DNA of 44,751 nt from contig VBHB01000083.1 in assembly GCA_005880315.1 (NCBI GenBank), positions 1 through 44,751 of the forward strand. The letters are read 5' to 3'. Shown piece after piece: positions 25,988 through 34,292 of the stretch. A program made the translations under genes and the position numbers. Source of the DNA: Chloroflexota bacterium (GTDB taxonomy: Bacteria; Chloroflexota; Dormibacteria; Dormibacterales; Dormibacteraceae). Within the stretch, counting starts at the first letter, position 1. The number at the start of each line of letters is the position of its first letter. The notes under the pieces were generated by a model. The model worked only from the letters and a program-made list of their open reading frames with translations, ran no database searches and was not told the origin of the DNA.

Positions 25988-26599
25988 ATGTCGAGAAATA
26001 TGGGTGGCGGCCGGTATCAATCCAGCGGCGAGCGGTCTGAGCTCGCCGACCGGGTCGTCCGCGTCAACCGCGTGGCCAAGGTGGTCAAGGGCGGCCGCAA
26101 GTTCTCGTTCAGCGCGCTGATCGTGGTCGGCGACATGAACGGGCGCGTCGGGGCGGGCATCGGCAAGGCGCGCGAGGTGACCGAGGCGATCCGCAAGGGC
26201 ATGGAGGTCGCCAAGCGCAACATGATCACGATCCCGATGGTCGGCACCACGATCCCTCACGAGGTGAGGCTCAAGTGGGGCGCGGCCCGGATCATGCTCA
26301 AGCCCGCCGCTCCCGGCACCGGCGTCATCTCCGGCGGCGCCATGCGCGCCGTGATCGAGACCGCTGGGATCAAGGACATCCTCACCAAGTCGCACGGCAC
26401 CAACAACCCCATCAACACCGTGCGCGCGACGCTGGCTGCGCTTCAGCAACTGCGCACCGCCCAGCAGGTGGCCGAGCTGCGTGGCAAGGAGGTCGACCAG
26501 ATCGTCGGCCGCCGCCTGGCCAACGCCTACAAGCGTGCCGAAGGCGCCGGCGCCAACGGCGCATCAGAAGCGACGGCGACAGAGCAGGAGACCAAGTGA
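25988..26599 (+). CDS. rpsE: 30S ribosomal protein S5
   Basis: A 203-residue protein of the mRNA entry channel that influences fidelity. [40 protein letters not shown] and the [17 protein letters not shown] stretch are clear. Terminal tails add roughly 35 residues to the usual about 165. ATG 25988 begins right after the rplR stop; its own TGA overlaps the GTG of rpmD. Confidence 0.97.
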   Translation: MSRNMGGGRYQSSGERSELADRVVRVNRVAKVVKGGRKFSFSALIVVGDMNGRVGAGIGKAREVTEAIRKGMEVAKRNMITIPMVGTTIPHEVRLKWGAARIMLKPAAPGTGVISGGAMRAVIETAGIKDILTKSHGTNNPINTVRATLAALQQLRTAQQVAELRGKEVDQIVGRRLANAYKRAEGAGANGASEATATEQETK

Positions 26600-26883
26600 C
26601 CGCCAAAGCCGCCGAAGCCGCCGAAGCCGCCAAAACGCTGAAGGCCACCTTGCGGAAGAGCCCGATCGGCGCGAAGCCTCAGCTGCGCGCGACGGTGGAG
26701 TCGCTCGGTTTCCGCAAGATGAATCAGACTCGCGAGCTGCCCGACAACCCGGCGGTCAGGGGCATGTTGAAGGCGGTAGCGTTCCTGGTCGCGGTCGAGG
26801 GAGAGCCCTACGTGCGTCCGAAGCGCAGCCGGTATAAGATCTGGCGCTCGCGCTCGGACAAGAAGCACCAAAGAGGAAACTAG
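26596..26883 (+). CDS. rpmD: 50S ribosomal protein L30
   Basis: A 95-residue protein against the usual about 60. The core, [56 protein letters not shown], is flanked by an alanine-rich N-terminal tail of about 15 residues and about 20 basic C-terminal residues. GTG 26596 overlaps the rpsE stop (GTGA). L30 is a small globular protein of the 50S solvent side. Confidence 0.94.
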   Translation: MTAKAAEAAEAAKTLKATLRKSPIGAKPQLRATVESLGFRKMNQTRELPDNPAVRGMLKAVAFLVAVEGEPYVRPKRSRYKIWRSRSDKKHQRGN

Positions 26884-26891
26884 AGAACCAC

Positions 26892-27521
26892 ATGCAGCTC
26901 CACGACTTGAAGCCCGCCGCCGGCGCGCACCGCAAGGCGCGACGCATCGGCCGCGGCACCGGTTCAGGAAGGGGCAAGACCTCCGGGCGCGGCCAGAAGG
27001 GCCAGAACGCCAGGAGCGAAGGCTTCCGCCTCGGTTTCGAGGGCGGTCAGATGCCGCTGTCGCAGCGCCTTCCCAAGCTGCCCGGCTTCAAGAACCCGTT
27101 CAAGAAGATCTACTCGGTGGTCAACATCTCGAAGCTGAGCCGCTTCCCGGAGGGGTCCAAGGTCGACGCCGCCTCGCTGGCCGAGGCAGGGTTGGTCCGC
27201 GCCGGGCTGGACGTCAAGGTGCTCGGTACCGGCTCGATCGATCGCAAGCTCACCGTCGTCGCGCACGCGTTCAGCAACAGCGCGCGTGAGGCGATCGAGG
27301 CGCGGGGCGGCACGGTCACCGTGATAGGCGAGCCGCGCAAGATCGGCCCCAGGCGGCTGGCCGCAAAAACAGCGAAGCGCACCCCCAAGGGTGAGGAGGG
27401 CGAGGCCTCCCCCACCTCCCCACGCAGTGGGGAGGTCGGCCCGACTGCGAAGCAGTCCGGCCGGGTGGGGGTATCGGAACAACCAGAAGCCGAAGAGAGC
27501 ACCCCGACAAAGGAAAGCTAG
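26892..27521 (+). CDS. rplO: 50S ribosomal protein L15, extended by an in-frame palindromic element
   Basis: The L15 core covers about residues 1-150: MQLHDLKPAAGAHRKARRIG, GRGTGSGRGKTSGRGQKGQN, GFEGGQMPLSQRLPKLPGF, ending around IGEPRKIGPRRLAAKT. The frame then runs through a palindromic element (27415-27474, read as TSPRSGEVGPTAKQSGRVG) and an acidic end EQPEAEESTPTKES, giving 209 residues. L15 is a late-assembly 50S protein. ATG 26892 is eight bases after rpmD. The extension parallels that in L29. Confidence 0.95.
   Translation: MQLHDLKPAAGAHRKARRIGRGTGSGRGKTSGRGQKGQNARSEGFRLGFEGGQMPLSQRLPKLPGFKNPFKKIYSVVNISKLSRFPEGSKVDAASLAEAGLVRAGLDVKVLGTGSIDRKLTVVAHAFSNSAREAIEARGGTVTVIGEPRKIGPRRLAAKTAKRTPKGEEGEASPTSPRSGEVGPTAKQSGRVGVSEQPEAEESTPTKES
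27415..27474 (+). repeat. Palindromic double-hairpin element, copy B, inside rplO
   Basis: Hairpin 1: CCTCCCCAC (27415-27423) with GTGGGGAGG (27427-27435), loop GCA. Hairpin 2: GGCC (27438-27441) with GGCC (27459-27462), one mismatch, then GACTGC (27443-27448) with GCAGTC (27452-27457), loop GAA. Tail GGGTGGGGGTAT. Same strand and same reading frame as copy A. Confidence 0.87.
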
Positions 27522-27524
27522 TCG

Positions 27525-28856
27525 ATGAACCTGCTCGAGGCCCTGGTCAACGCGATTCGCCTGCCAGAGCTGCGCAACAAGATCCTCTTCACGGGCGGGA
27601 TCCTGGTCATCTTCCGGCTCTTCGCCAACGTCGCCATCCCGGGAGCGAGCCAGCAGGCGCTGGCCAATCTGTTCAACGGCCAGGCGCTGCTCGGGCTGCT
27701 CGACCTCTTTTCCGGAGGTGGCCTTTCCCGCTTCAGCATCGTGGCGATGGGGATGAACCCCTACATCAACGCCACCATCATCATGCAGCTGATGACGGTG
27801 ATCTCCGAGCGCATCAAGGAGATCCAGAAGGAAGGGGAGAGCGGTCGCCGGCGGATTCAGCGCTGGAGCCGCTACCTCACCGTCGCCCTCGGCGCCGGCC
27901 AGGCCTACGGCTTCACCATCCTCTTCCAGAACACGAGTCCGGCCATCCTGCCGCCGCTCGACTGGTTCCAGCGACTGCAGATCGTGGCGGTGCTCACCGC
28001 CGGCACGATCATGCTGATGTGGTTCGGCGAGCTGATCACCGAGTACGGCATCGGCAACGGTGTCTCGCTGATCATCTTCGCCGGCATCATCGGCCGCGGC
28101 CCCCAGGGGATCGCGTCGGTCTTCTCGGTTCACTCCACCGGCGGCGGCATCGCCGACTACGTGCCGTTCATCACCTTCGGCTTGATCGCGTTGCTGATGA
28201 CTGCGGTGATCATCGAGGTGCAGCAGGCGGTGCGCAAAATTCCCATCCAATCAGCGCAGCGCACGGTTGGTCTCAAGCAGGTGCAGAGCCGAGCGAGCTT
28301 CTTGCCCTTGCGGGTGAATCATGCCGGTGTCATTCCGATCATCTTCGCGATCTCGGTGATGTTCCTGCCCACGATCGTGTCCAACTATTTCGTCAACGCG
28401 GATCCGGCCACCTGGTACTACAAGGCCGCGCACTGGATCCAGGGTAACTTCACGCCTGACACCGCGAACCTGCCGATGGCGATCACGTATAACGCGCTCT
28501 ACTTCGCGTTCACGTTCGGGTTCACGTACTTCTACACCGCGATCACGTTCGAAGTGACAGAGGTGGCCGACAACCTCAAGCGTTATTCGAGCTTCATCCC
28601 CGGCATCCGTCCGGGCGCGCCCACCGCGAACTACCTGGCCGCGGTCATGAACCGCGTCACGTTCGCGGGCGCGACCTTCCTTGGTTTCATCACCGTGATC
28701 CTGCCCATCGCCACGGCCAAGATCTCGGGCATCCCGCACCAGCAGATGTACCTCGGCGGCACCGCGATCCTGATCGTCGTCGGCGTGGCCCTCGACACCA
28801 TGAAGCAGCTGCAGACCCAGCTCGTCATGCGCCAGTACCGCGGCTTCATCCGGTAG
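27525..28856 (+). CDS. secY: Protein translocase subunit SecY
   Basis: The 443-residue channel protein of the Sec translocon, with about ten membrane helices. It begins MNLLEALVNAIRLPELRNKI, with plug-region features GASQQALANLFNGQALLGLL, the helix-2 stretch GMNPYINATIIMQLM, and the cytoplasmic loop VQQAVRKIPIQSAQRTVG. The C-terminal end KQLQTQLVMRQYRGFIR is typical. Length is normal. It follows rplO by three bases, as in the classical spc operon. Confidence 0.97.
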   Translation: MNLLEALVNAIRLPELRNKILFTGGILVIFRLFANVAIPGASQQALANLFNGQALLGLLDLFSGGGLSRFSIVAMGMNPYINATIIMQLMTVISERIKEIQKEGESGRRRIQRWSRYLTVALGAGQAYGFTILFQNTSPAILPPLDWFQRLQIVAVLTAGTIMLMWFGELITEYGIGNGVSLIIFAGIIGRGPQGIASVFSVHSTGGGIADYVPFITFGLIALLMTAVIIEVQQAVRKIPIQSAQRTVGLKQVQSRASFLPLRVNHAGVIPIIFAISVMFLPTIVSNYFVNADPATWYYKAAHWIQGNFTPDTANLPMAITYNALYFAFTFGFTYFYTAITFEVTEVADNLKRYSSFIPGIRPGAPTANYLAAVMNRVTFAGATFLGFITVILPIATAKISGIPHQQMYLGGTAILIVVGVALDTMKQLQTQLVMRQYRGFIR

Positions 28857-28860
28857 TTTC

Positions 28861-29505
28861 ATGAATCTGTTGCTATACGGCGCTCCGGGGAGCGGCAAGG
28901 GCACGCAGGCGAACATGCTTCGCGATCGGTTCGGGATCCCGCACATCGCCACGGGCGACATGCTGCGAGCCGAGATCCAGGCCGGTACACCCCTCGGCCT
29001 GGAGGCACAGCCCATCCTGGCGAGGGGCCAGTACGTCCCCGACGACATCATGATCGGCATGATCCGCAACCGCCTGGGCAAGCCCGACTGCGCCGGCGGC
29101 TTCATCATCGACGGCTTCCCGCGCACGATCCCGCAGGCGGAAGCGCTGGACGTCCTCATGCACGAGCTGGGTTGCAGCCTCGACCGGGTCCTCTACCTGA
29201 AGGTCGACGTCTCGGAGCTGCTGCAGCGCCTGTCCGGCCGCTTGGTCTGCCCGACCTGCCAGCGTACCTACCCTCCCAGCACGGCGGCGTGCGCCAGCGA
29301 CGGCACCCCGCTCGTCCAGCGCGACGACGACAAGGCTGAGGCGGTGAGGCCCCGAATCGAGATCTACCTGTCCAAGACCGTCCCGGTCCTGGAGCATTAC
29401 CGAGGCGCCGGGATTGTTTCTGAGATCGACGGGCGGGGCACAATCACAGAGATAACGGGAAGAGTTCTGGCCGCGATCGGCGAGAATGGCCGTTTTCACG
29501 CATGA
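28861..29505 (+). CDS. adk: Adenylate kinase
   Basis: The 214-residue enzyme interconverts ATP plus AMP and 2 ADP. P-loop GAPGSGKGTQ lies at residues 8-17, the AMP site includes HIATGDMLR, and FIIDGFPRT is present. The LID domain is of the metal-binding type, with CPTC near residue 127 and a later Cys plus Asp (AACASDG), as in Gram-positive and many other bacterial forms. ATG 28861 follows secY by four bases; the TGA overlaps the ATG of map. Confidence 0.97.
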   Translation: MNLLLYGAPGSGKGTQANMLRDRFGIPHIATGDMLRAEIQAGTPLGLEAQPILARGQYVPDDIMIGMIRNRLGKPDCAGGFIIDGFPRTIPQAEALDVLMHELGCSLDRVLYLKVDVSELLQRLSGRLVCPTCQRTYPPSTAACASDGTPLVQRDDDKAEAVRPRIEIYLSKTVPVLEHYRGAGIVSEIDGRGTITEITGRVLAAIGENGRFHA

Positions 29506-30338
29506 TCAACCTCAAGACAGCGCACGAGATCGACCTCATGGCCCGGGCGGGCAAGCTGCTCGCGTCGGTGCTGCCGCCGCTGCGTGATGCGTGCGTGCCG
29601 GGCGTGCGTACCGCCGAGCTGGACAAGATCGCCGACAAGCTCATCCGCGCCGGGGGCGCCACCCCGGGTTTCCTCGGCTACCACGGGTTCCCGAAGTCGA
29701 TCTGCGTCTCCATCAACGACGAGGCGGTGCATGGCATCCCCGGCAGCCGCAAGGTGATGGCCGGAGACGTCGTCAGCCTCGACCTCGGCCTGGTCCTGGA
29801 GGGTTTCTGGGCGGACGCCGGCACCACAGTCGGGGTGGGCAAGATCAGCAAGGAAGCCGACCGGTTGATCAAGGTCACAGAGGAGGCACTCTACGTCGGC
29901 ATCGCCAAGGCCCAGCCGGGCGGCTACCTGGGCGACATCTCATCCGCGATCCAGAAGCATGTCGAGAAGGCGGGTTTTTCGGTGATCCGCCAGTTCGTCG
30001 GTCATGGCATCGGCCGCCAGATGCACGAGGATCCGCAGGTGCCCAACTTCGGCTCCCCGGGCACCCCGCCGCGGCTCAAGCCGGGAATGACGCTGGCGAT
30101 CGAGCCCATGGTCAACGCCGGCTCCCACGAGGTTTACATGAAGCCCGACGGCTGGACCATCTGCACCGCGGATGGGGCGCTTTCGGCCTATTTCGAGCAC
30201 ACGGTGGCGATCACGGACAATGGGCCTTTGATTCTCACAGCCCTGGGCCCCCCATCCCATGGGGAGCTCCCCGGCGCGAAGCGCCGCGGTGAGGGGAGTT
30301 CCAACGGCCATGGGCGCTCGAACGGGGCTGCCCACTGA
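29502..30338 (+). CDS. map: Methionine aminopeptidase type I, C-terminally extended by a palindromic element
   Basis: It removes the initiator methionine from nascent proteins. Metal-binding residues can be placed: His in GYHGFPKS, the two Asp of VVSLDLGLVLEGFWADAG, His in GHGIGRQMHED, Glu in TLAIEPMVN and Glu in FEHTVAIT. The catalytic domain ends near residue 248 (NGPLILTALG). About 30 more residues come from a palindromic element (30250-30297) and a Gly/Ser/Asn-rich end. ATG 29502 overlaps the adk stop (ATGA). Length is 278, against about 250 normally. Confidence 0.96.
   Translation: MINLKTAHEIDLMARAGKLLASVLPPLRDACVPGVRTAELDKIADKLIRAGGATPGFLGYHGFPKSICVSINDEAVHGIPGSRKVMAGDVVSLDLGLVLEGFWADAGTTVGVGKISKEADRLIKVTEEALYVGIAKAQPGGYLGDISSAIQKHVEKAGFSVIRQFVGHGIGRQMHEDPQVPNFGSPGTPPRLKPGMTLAIEPMVNAGSHEVYMKPDGWTICTADGALSAYFEHTVAITDNGPLILTALGPPSHGELPGAKRRGEGSSNGHGRSNGAAH
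30250..30297 (+). repeat. Palindromic double-hairpin element, copy C (degenerate), inside map
   Basis: Hairpin 1: CCCCAT (30250-30255) with ATGGGG (30259-30264), loop CCC. Hairpin 2: GGCGC (30273-30277) with GCGCC (30281-30285), loop GAA. Tail GGTGAGGGGAG. Shorter arm 1 and a modified joint make it the most diverged copy, but GGGGAG is read in the same frame (Gly-Glu) as copies A and B. Confidence 0.7.
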
Positions 30339-30352
30339 TCGTTCCCGGAGTT

Positions 30353-30361
30353 TGGTACAAT
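30353..30361 (+). promoter_or_regulatory. Possible extended -10 promoter driving leaderless infA
   Basis: TGG followed by TACAAT (five of six -10 positions, with the TGn extension) ends eight bases before GTG 30370. Initiation six to nine bases downstream would fall at or next to the start codon. There is no Shine-Dalgarno sequence before infA. The -35 region is weak. Confidence 0.45.
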
Positions 30362-30369
30362 CGCCGTTC

Positions 30370-30585
30370 GTGCCCCAACGCCCCTCACTCGTGAAGGGGG
30401 TCGTGGTGGAGCCTCTTCCCAACGGCGTCTACCGGGTTGAGCTCGAAAACGGGGCCAAGATCCTCGCTCACGTCGCCGATCGCGCCGGCACCCACTTCAC
30501 ACGGCTTCTCGCCGGGGACAAGGTTGGGGTCGAGCTCGCGAGCCGCGACCGGTCGCGAGGGCGAATTCGAGAGATTTGGAGATGA
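30370..30585 (+). CDS. infA: Translation initiation factor IF-1
   Basis: A 71-residue OB-fold factor that occupies the 30S A site during initiation. [40 protein letters not shown] and a GRIREIWR end match the family; the typical sequence has VIAHISGK where this has ILAHVADR, a modest divergence. GTG 30370 gives normal length. No ribosome binding site is visible; GTG 30391 is a less likely alternative. Its TGA overlaps the rpmJ ATG. Confidence 0.93.
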   Translation: MPQRPSLVKGVVVEPLPNGVYRVELENGAKILAHVADRAGTHFTRLLAGDKVGVELASRDRSRGRIREIWR

Positions 30586-30698
30586 AGGTACGTCCGTCGG
30601 TCAAGAAGATGTGTCCGAGCTGCAAGGTGATAAAGCGGCACGGGGTGGTTCGCGTGATCTGCTCCAAAACGCCAAAGCACAAGCAAAGGCAGGGCTAG
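30582..30698 (+). CDS. rpmJ: 50S ribosomal protein L36, zinc-binding type
   Basis: A 38-residue protein beginning [20 protein letters not shown] and ending [10 protein letters not shown]. Zinc ligands are Cys11, Cys14, Cys27 and His33, the standard C+ pattern. ATG 30582 overlaps the infA stop (ATGA) and the TAG ends at 30698. L36 is the smallest 50S protein, packed among 23S helices near the factor-binding side. Confidence 0.97.
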   Translation: MKVRPSVKKMCPSCKVIKRHGVVRVICSKTPKHKQRQG

Positions 30699-30706
30699 GG
30701 GGCTAA

Positions 30707-31105
30707 ATGGCGAGAATCGCCGGTGTCGACATACCCCCGCAGAAGCGGGTGGGTATCTCCTTGATCTACATCCACGGGATCGGCCGGACGACCGCGGACA
30801 AGATCGTGAAAGCCGCCAACCTGAACCCCGAAGCGCGGGTCAAGGACCTCAGCGAAGAGGAAGTCGCGCGACTCCGCCAGATCATCGACCGAATGGCCTC
30901 GTCGAAGGAGATCCTCATCGAGGGTGACCTGCGACGTGAGGTGGCGACCAACATCAAGCGCCTGACGGAGATCGGCACCTACCGCGGCATGCGGCACCGC
31001 CGCGGGCTGCCGGTTCGCGGCCAGCGCACGCGCACCAACGCGCGCAGCCGGCGCGGCCCCAAGCGCGCGGTGGCGGGCAAGAAGAAGGTCAAAGCAGGCA
31101 AGTGA
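30707..31105 (+). CDS. rpsM: 30S ribosomal protein S13
   Basis: A 132-residue 30S head protein forming an intersubunit bridge. [38 protein letters not shown] and [20 protein letters not shown] are hallmarks. ATG 30707 follows AGGGGGC. It opens the alpha block (rpsM-rpsK-rpsD-rpoA-rplQ). Confidence 0.98.
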   Translation: MARIAGVDIPPQKRVGISLIYIHGIGRTTADKIVKAANLNPEARVKDLSEEEVARLRQIIDRMASSKEILIEGDLRREVATNIKRLTEIGTYRGMRHRRGLPVRGQRTRTNARSRRGPKRAVAGKKKVKAGK

Positions 31106-31497
31106 CGAAGGCAAAAAAGGTAGTCAGGACTCGCCGGCGCGAGCGCAAGAACGTGGTCGCTGGGCAGGCGCACATCCAGAGCACGTTCAACAACACGATC
31201 ATCTCGATCACCGACGTCGACGGCAACGTCATCTCGTGGGGATCGGCCGGGGCGCAGGGCTTCAAGGGCAGCCGCAAGTCGACCCCGTTTGCCGCCCAGG
31301 TCACCGCCGAGGCAACCGCGAAGAAGGCGCTCGAGCACGGCATGCGCTCGATCGAGGTCTTTGTGCGCGGACCGGGCGCCGGTCGCGAGGCGGCCATCCG
31401 CTCGCTCCAGGCGACGGGCCTGGAGGTCAACGCGATCACCGACGTGACGCCGATTCCGCACAACGGCTGCCGGCCGCCCAAGCGGAGGCGTGTTTAA
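31102..31497 (+). CDS. rpsK: 30S ribosomal protein S11
   Basis: A 131-residue platform protein near the E-site mRNA path. [40 protein letters not shown] and [19 protein letters not shown] define it. GTG 31102 shares GTGA with the rpsM stop; its own TAA overlaps the rpsD ATG. Confidence 0.98.
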   Translation: MTKAKKVVRTRRRERKNVVAGQAHIQSTFNNTIISITDVDGNVISWGSAGAQGFKGSRKSTPFAAQVTAEATAKKALEHGMRSIEVFVRGPGAGREAAIRSLQATGLEVNAITDVTPIPHNGCRPPKRRRV

Positions 31498-32117
31498 TGG
31501 CCAACTACAGCGGGCCGGTCTGCCGCTTCTGCCGCCGCGAGGGCGCCAAGCTCTACTTGAAAGGCGAGCGGTGCTACACGCCAAAGTGCGCCATCGAGCG
31601 CCGCGCGTTCGCGCCCGGCATGCACGGCCAGGCCCGCAAGCGGAAGACCTCCGACTACGGCCTGCAGCTGCGCGCCAAGCAGAAGGCGCGCCGCACGTAC
31701 GGCCTGCTCGAGAAGCAGTTCAGGAACTACTTCGAGCTGGCCGAGCGCGAGCCGGGCGTCACCGGCATCAACCTGCTCCGCCACCTCGAGCTACGCCTGG
31801 ACAACATCATCTACAGGCTGGGCCTCGGCGCCTCGCGCAAGCAGGCGCGCCAGCTCGTCACGCACCGGCACTTCGAGGTGAACGGGAAGACGGTCAACGT
31901 GCCGTCGTACCAGCTCAAGCCGGGCGACGAGCTCAAGGTCAGACCGGCCAACGGGGTCATCGACGTGGCCCTGGAAGCGTCGAAGGTGCGGCCGGTGCCT
32001 TCATGGCTTTCATTCAACGGCGACGACAAGACCGCCAAGGTCCTCGCCCGCCCCGACCGTCACGAGATGGAGTCGGGCGTGGAAGAGCAGTTGATCGTCG
32101 AGTTCTATTCACGGTAA
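31497..32117 (+). CDS. rpsD: 30S ribosomal protein S4, zinc-binding type
   Basis: A 206-residue primary assembly protein. The N-terminus has the cysteine cluster CRFCRREGAKLYLKGERC with a fourth Cys in YTPKC (C+ form). The S4 RNA-binding domain follows (RLDNIIYRLGLGASRKQARQ, LVTHRHFEVNGKTVNVPSY). It can act as translational repressor of the alpha operon in E. coli. ATG 31497 overlaps the rpsK stop as TAATG. Confidence 0.97.
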   Translation: MANYSGPVCRFCRREGAKLYLKGERCYTPKCAIERRAFAPGMHGQARKRKTSDYGLQLRAKQKARRTYGLLEKQFRNYFELAEREPGVTGINLLRHLELRLDNIIYRLGLGASRKQARQLVTHRHFEVNGKTVNVPSYQLKPGDELKVRPANGVIDVALEASKVRPVPSWLSFNGDDKTAKVLARPDRHEMESGVEEQLIVEFYSR

Positions 32118-32141
32118 AGGAACGGAGGTAGGGAACCCAAA

Positions 32142-33101
32142 TTGGCAATTGACACTCAGCTGACCGTTACGCCGCAGGTTCGCAAGCTCGAGACGAGCGC
32201 GAACTATGGCAAATTCGACATCGAGCCGCTCGACCCGGGCTTCGGGACGACGCTCGGCAACACGCTCCGTCGTGTGCTGCTCTCCTCTCTATGGGGGGCG
32301 GCCGTGACGTCGATCCAGATCGACGGCGTGGCGCACGAGTTCACGGCGATCCCGCACGTCAAAGAAGACGTCACGGAGGTCATCCTCAACCTCAAGAGGC
32401 TCTGCTTGAAGAGCTTCACCGAGGACCCCGTCACGCTGCTCCTGGACGTCAAGGGCCCGGCCGAGGTGCGCGCGTCGCACATCCAGGCTTCGTCCGACGT
32501 CGAGATCGTCAACCCCGACCTGTACATCTGCACGCTGGCGGCCAAGGGCCACCTGCGCATGGAGCTGAACGTGGAGCGGGGCAAGGGCTACGTGCCGGCC
32601 GACCGCAACAAGCGCGAGGGCCAGCCGATCGGGGTGATCCCGATCGACGCCATCTTCTCCCCGGTCGAGAAGGCGAACTTCACGGTCGAGAAGACGCGTG
32701 TCGGACAGTCGACCGACTACGACCGCCTGCTCATCGAAGTCTGGACGGACGGCACGATGTCGCCCGAAGAGGCGGTGAGCCACGCGGCGTCGCTGTTCAC
32801 CAAGCACCTGCAGCTGTTCGTCAACTTCCCGGATTCCATCTCGCGCCCGGGCACGCCCGAGAAGAGCGAGCAGAACCGGCTGATGGACACGCCCATCGAG
32901 GAGCTCGATCTCTCGGTTCGCGCTTTCAACTGCCTCAAGGCAAACGAGATCCAGACCGTCGGCCAGCTGCTCCAGAAGCGCGAGGAAGAGCTTCTCGCGC
33001 TGCGCAACTTCGGGCGCAAGTCGCTGGACGAGATCAAGGAGAAGCTGGTGGAGAAGGGCTTCATCAAGCCCGAGGAGATGGGCAGCGTCCTTCGGGGCTG
33101 A
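32142..33101 (+). CDS. rpoA: RNA polymerase subunit alpha
   Basis: A 319-residue subunit that nucleates polymerase assembly. The N-terminal domain has PLDPGFGTTLGNTLRRVLLS near residues 29-48. The C-terminal domain that contacts UP elements and activators is complete (LDLSVRAFNCLKANEIQTVG, QLLQKREEELLALRNFGRKS, LDEIKEKL). The start is TTG 32142 (MAIDTQLTVTPQVRKLE), preceded by GGAGGTAGGG. Length is normal. Confidence 0.97.
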   Translation: MAIDTQLTVTPQVRKLETSANYGKFDIEPLDPGFGTTLGNTLRRVLLSSLWGAAVTSIQIDGVAHEFTAIPHVKEDVTEVILNLKRLCLKSFTEDPVTLLLDVKGPAEVRASHIQASSDVEIVNPDLYICTLAAKGHLRMELNVERGKGYVPADRNKREGQPIGVIPIDAIFSPVEKANFTVEKTRVGQSTDYDRLLIEVWTDGTMSPEEAVSHAASLFTKHLQLFVNFPDSISRPGTPEKSEQNRLMDTPIEELDLSVRAFNCLKANEIQTVGQLLQKREEELLALRNFGRKSLDEIKEKLVEKGFIKPEEMGSVLRG

Positions 33102-33108
33102 GCCTTAG

Positions 33109-33462
33109 ATGCGACATCAGAAGAGCGGCCGCCGTTTCAACCGGGACACCAACGCACGTAAGGCGCTGATGCGCAACCTGTGCACGTCCCTGCTCGAGAC
33201 CGGCCGCATCACCACCACCGAGGCCAAGGCCAAGGAGCTGCGACGGTGGGTCGAGCGGTTGATCACCACCGCCAAGGACCAGGACCTCAGCGCGCGACGC
33301 CGCGTCGCCGAGGAGGTCTCGAAGCCCGAGGTGGTGGAGCGACTTTTCTCGAACCTTCTGCCGCGCCTCACGGAGCGGCCTGGCGGCTACACCCGGATCA
33401 TTCACAAGGGCCCGCGTCTTGGCGACGCGGCGCCGATGGTGATCATTGAGCTAGTTGATTAG
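33109..33462 (+). CDS. rplQ: 50S ribosomal protein L17
   Basis: A 117-residue protein near the tunnel exit. MRHQKSGRRFNRDTNARKAL, MRNLCTSLLETGRITTTEAK and PGGYTRIIHKGPRLGDAAPM are typical. ATG 33109 is seven bases after rpoA. It ends the alpha block; a palindromic element follows directly. Confidence 0.98.
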   Translation: MRHQKSGRRFNRDTNARKALMRNLCTSLLETGRITTTEAKAKELRRWVERLITTAKDQDLSARRRVAEEVSKPEVVERLFSNLLPRLTERPGGYTRIIHKGPRLGDAAPMVIIELVD

Positions 33463-33465
33463 TTT

Positions 33466-33517
33466 CTTCCCCGCTCGCGGGGAAGGTGGCGCGCGTAGCG
33501 CGCCGGATGGGGGTGAT
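33466..33517 (+). repeat. Palindromic double-hairpin element, copy D, between rplQ and truA
   Basis: Hairpin 1: CTTCCCCGC (33466-33474) with GCGGGGAAG (33477-33485), tight loop. Hairpin 2: GGCGCGC (33488-33494) with GCGCGCC (33498-33504), loop GTA. Tail GGATGGGGGTGATGG. It starts three bases after the rplQ stop. The hairpins may act as a weak terminator or processing site between the alpha block and truA. Confidence 0.87.
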
Positions 33518-33547
33518 GGAACCTCCAGAATCAGTGAAAGTTAAAAA

Positions 33548-34279
33548 GTGAATATCAAAGTCGTGCTCGAGTACGACGGAGGCGGGTTCGCCGGCTGGCA
33601 GCAGCAGGCGCGCGGGCGCACGGTGGAAGCGGAGCTGAAACGGGCGCTGCGCGAGCTGACAGGCAAGGACCACACGGTCTACGCCGCGGGACGCACCGAC
33701 GCCGGCGCCCACGCGGAGGGCCAGGTTGCGAACTTTCGGTTCGAGGGCCGGATCACCGCACCACGATTGGTCGCGGCGCTCAACGCCCGGCTTCCGGACG
33801 ATGTGGCCGCGCTCAGCGCGGAGGTGGTGCCGGACGATTTCCACGCCCGCTATTCGGCCCGCTGGCGGCGCTACCGCTACCGGTACCTCGACCGCCCGGC
33901 CAGGCCCGCCCTCCAACGGGGCAGGTGCTGGCACGTGGCCGTCACGCTCGATGTAGATGCGATGTCGAAGGCGGCGCGGCCGCTTGTCGGCAAGCACGAC
34001 TGGACGAGCTACTGCTCGGCCTCCGAGCCGGCGTGCTCACGGGTGCGCGAGATGCGCTCTGTGAAGGTGGAACGGCGAGGGGACTTCGTCGAGCTGGAGC
34101 TGGTGGCCGAAGGATTCCTCCGAGGCCTTGCGCGCGGGATCGCGGGCGGGCTGGCGGAGGTGGGCAGAGGGCGCAAGCCTCCGCAATGGGTGGGGGAGGT
34201 GCTGCGGGCCAAAGACCGGCGCCTGGCGCCGAAAACAGCCCCCGCAGGGGGCCTGACCTTGATGGAAGTGATTTACTGA
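33548..34279 (+). CDS. truA: tRNA pseudouridine(38-40) synthase TruA
   Basis: A 243-residue enzyme that makes pseudouridine in the tRNA anticodon arm. The catalytic Asp lies in AAGRTDAGAHAEGQV near residue 52, with FAGWQQQARGRTVEAELKRA before it and ARYSARWRRYRYR in the RNA-binding cleft. Length is normal. GTG 33548 is the start, 31 bases after the palindromic element. The order truA-rplM-rpsI after rplQ is common in bacteria. Confidence 0.95.
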   Translation: MNIKVVLEYDGGGFAGWQQQARGRTVEAELKRALRELTGKDHTVYAAGRTDAGAHAEGQVANFRFEGRITAPRLVAALNARLPDDVAALSAEVVPDDFHARYSARWRRYRYRYLDRPARPALQRGRCWHVAVTLDVDAMSKAARPLVGKHDWTSYCSASEPACSRVREMRSVKVERRGDFVELELVAEGFLRGLARGIAGGLAEVGRGRKPPQWVGEVLRAKDRRLAPKTAPAGGLTLMEVIY

Positions 34280-34292
34280 GCGACTTAAAGAG

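Noticed and set aside
12470-32807. Many other long minus-strand and off-frame open frames in the ribosomal cluster
   Set aside because: They are shadows of highly conserved ribosomal genes in high-GC DNA, without ribosome binding sites or recognisable motifs.
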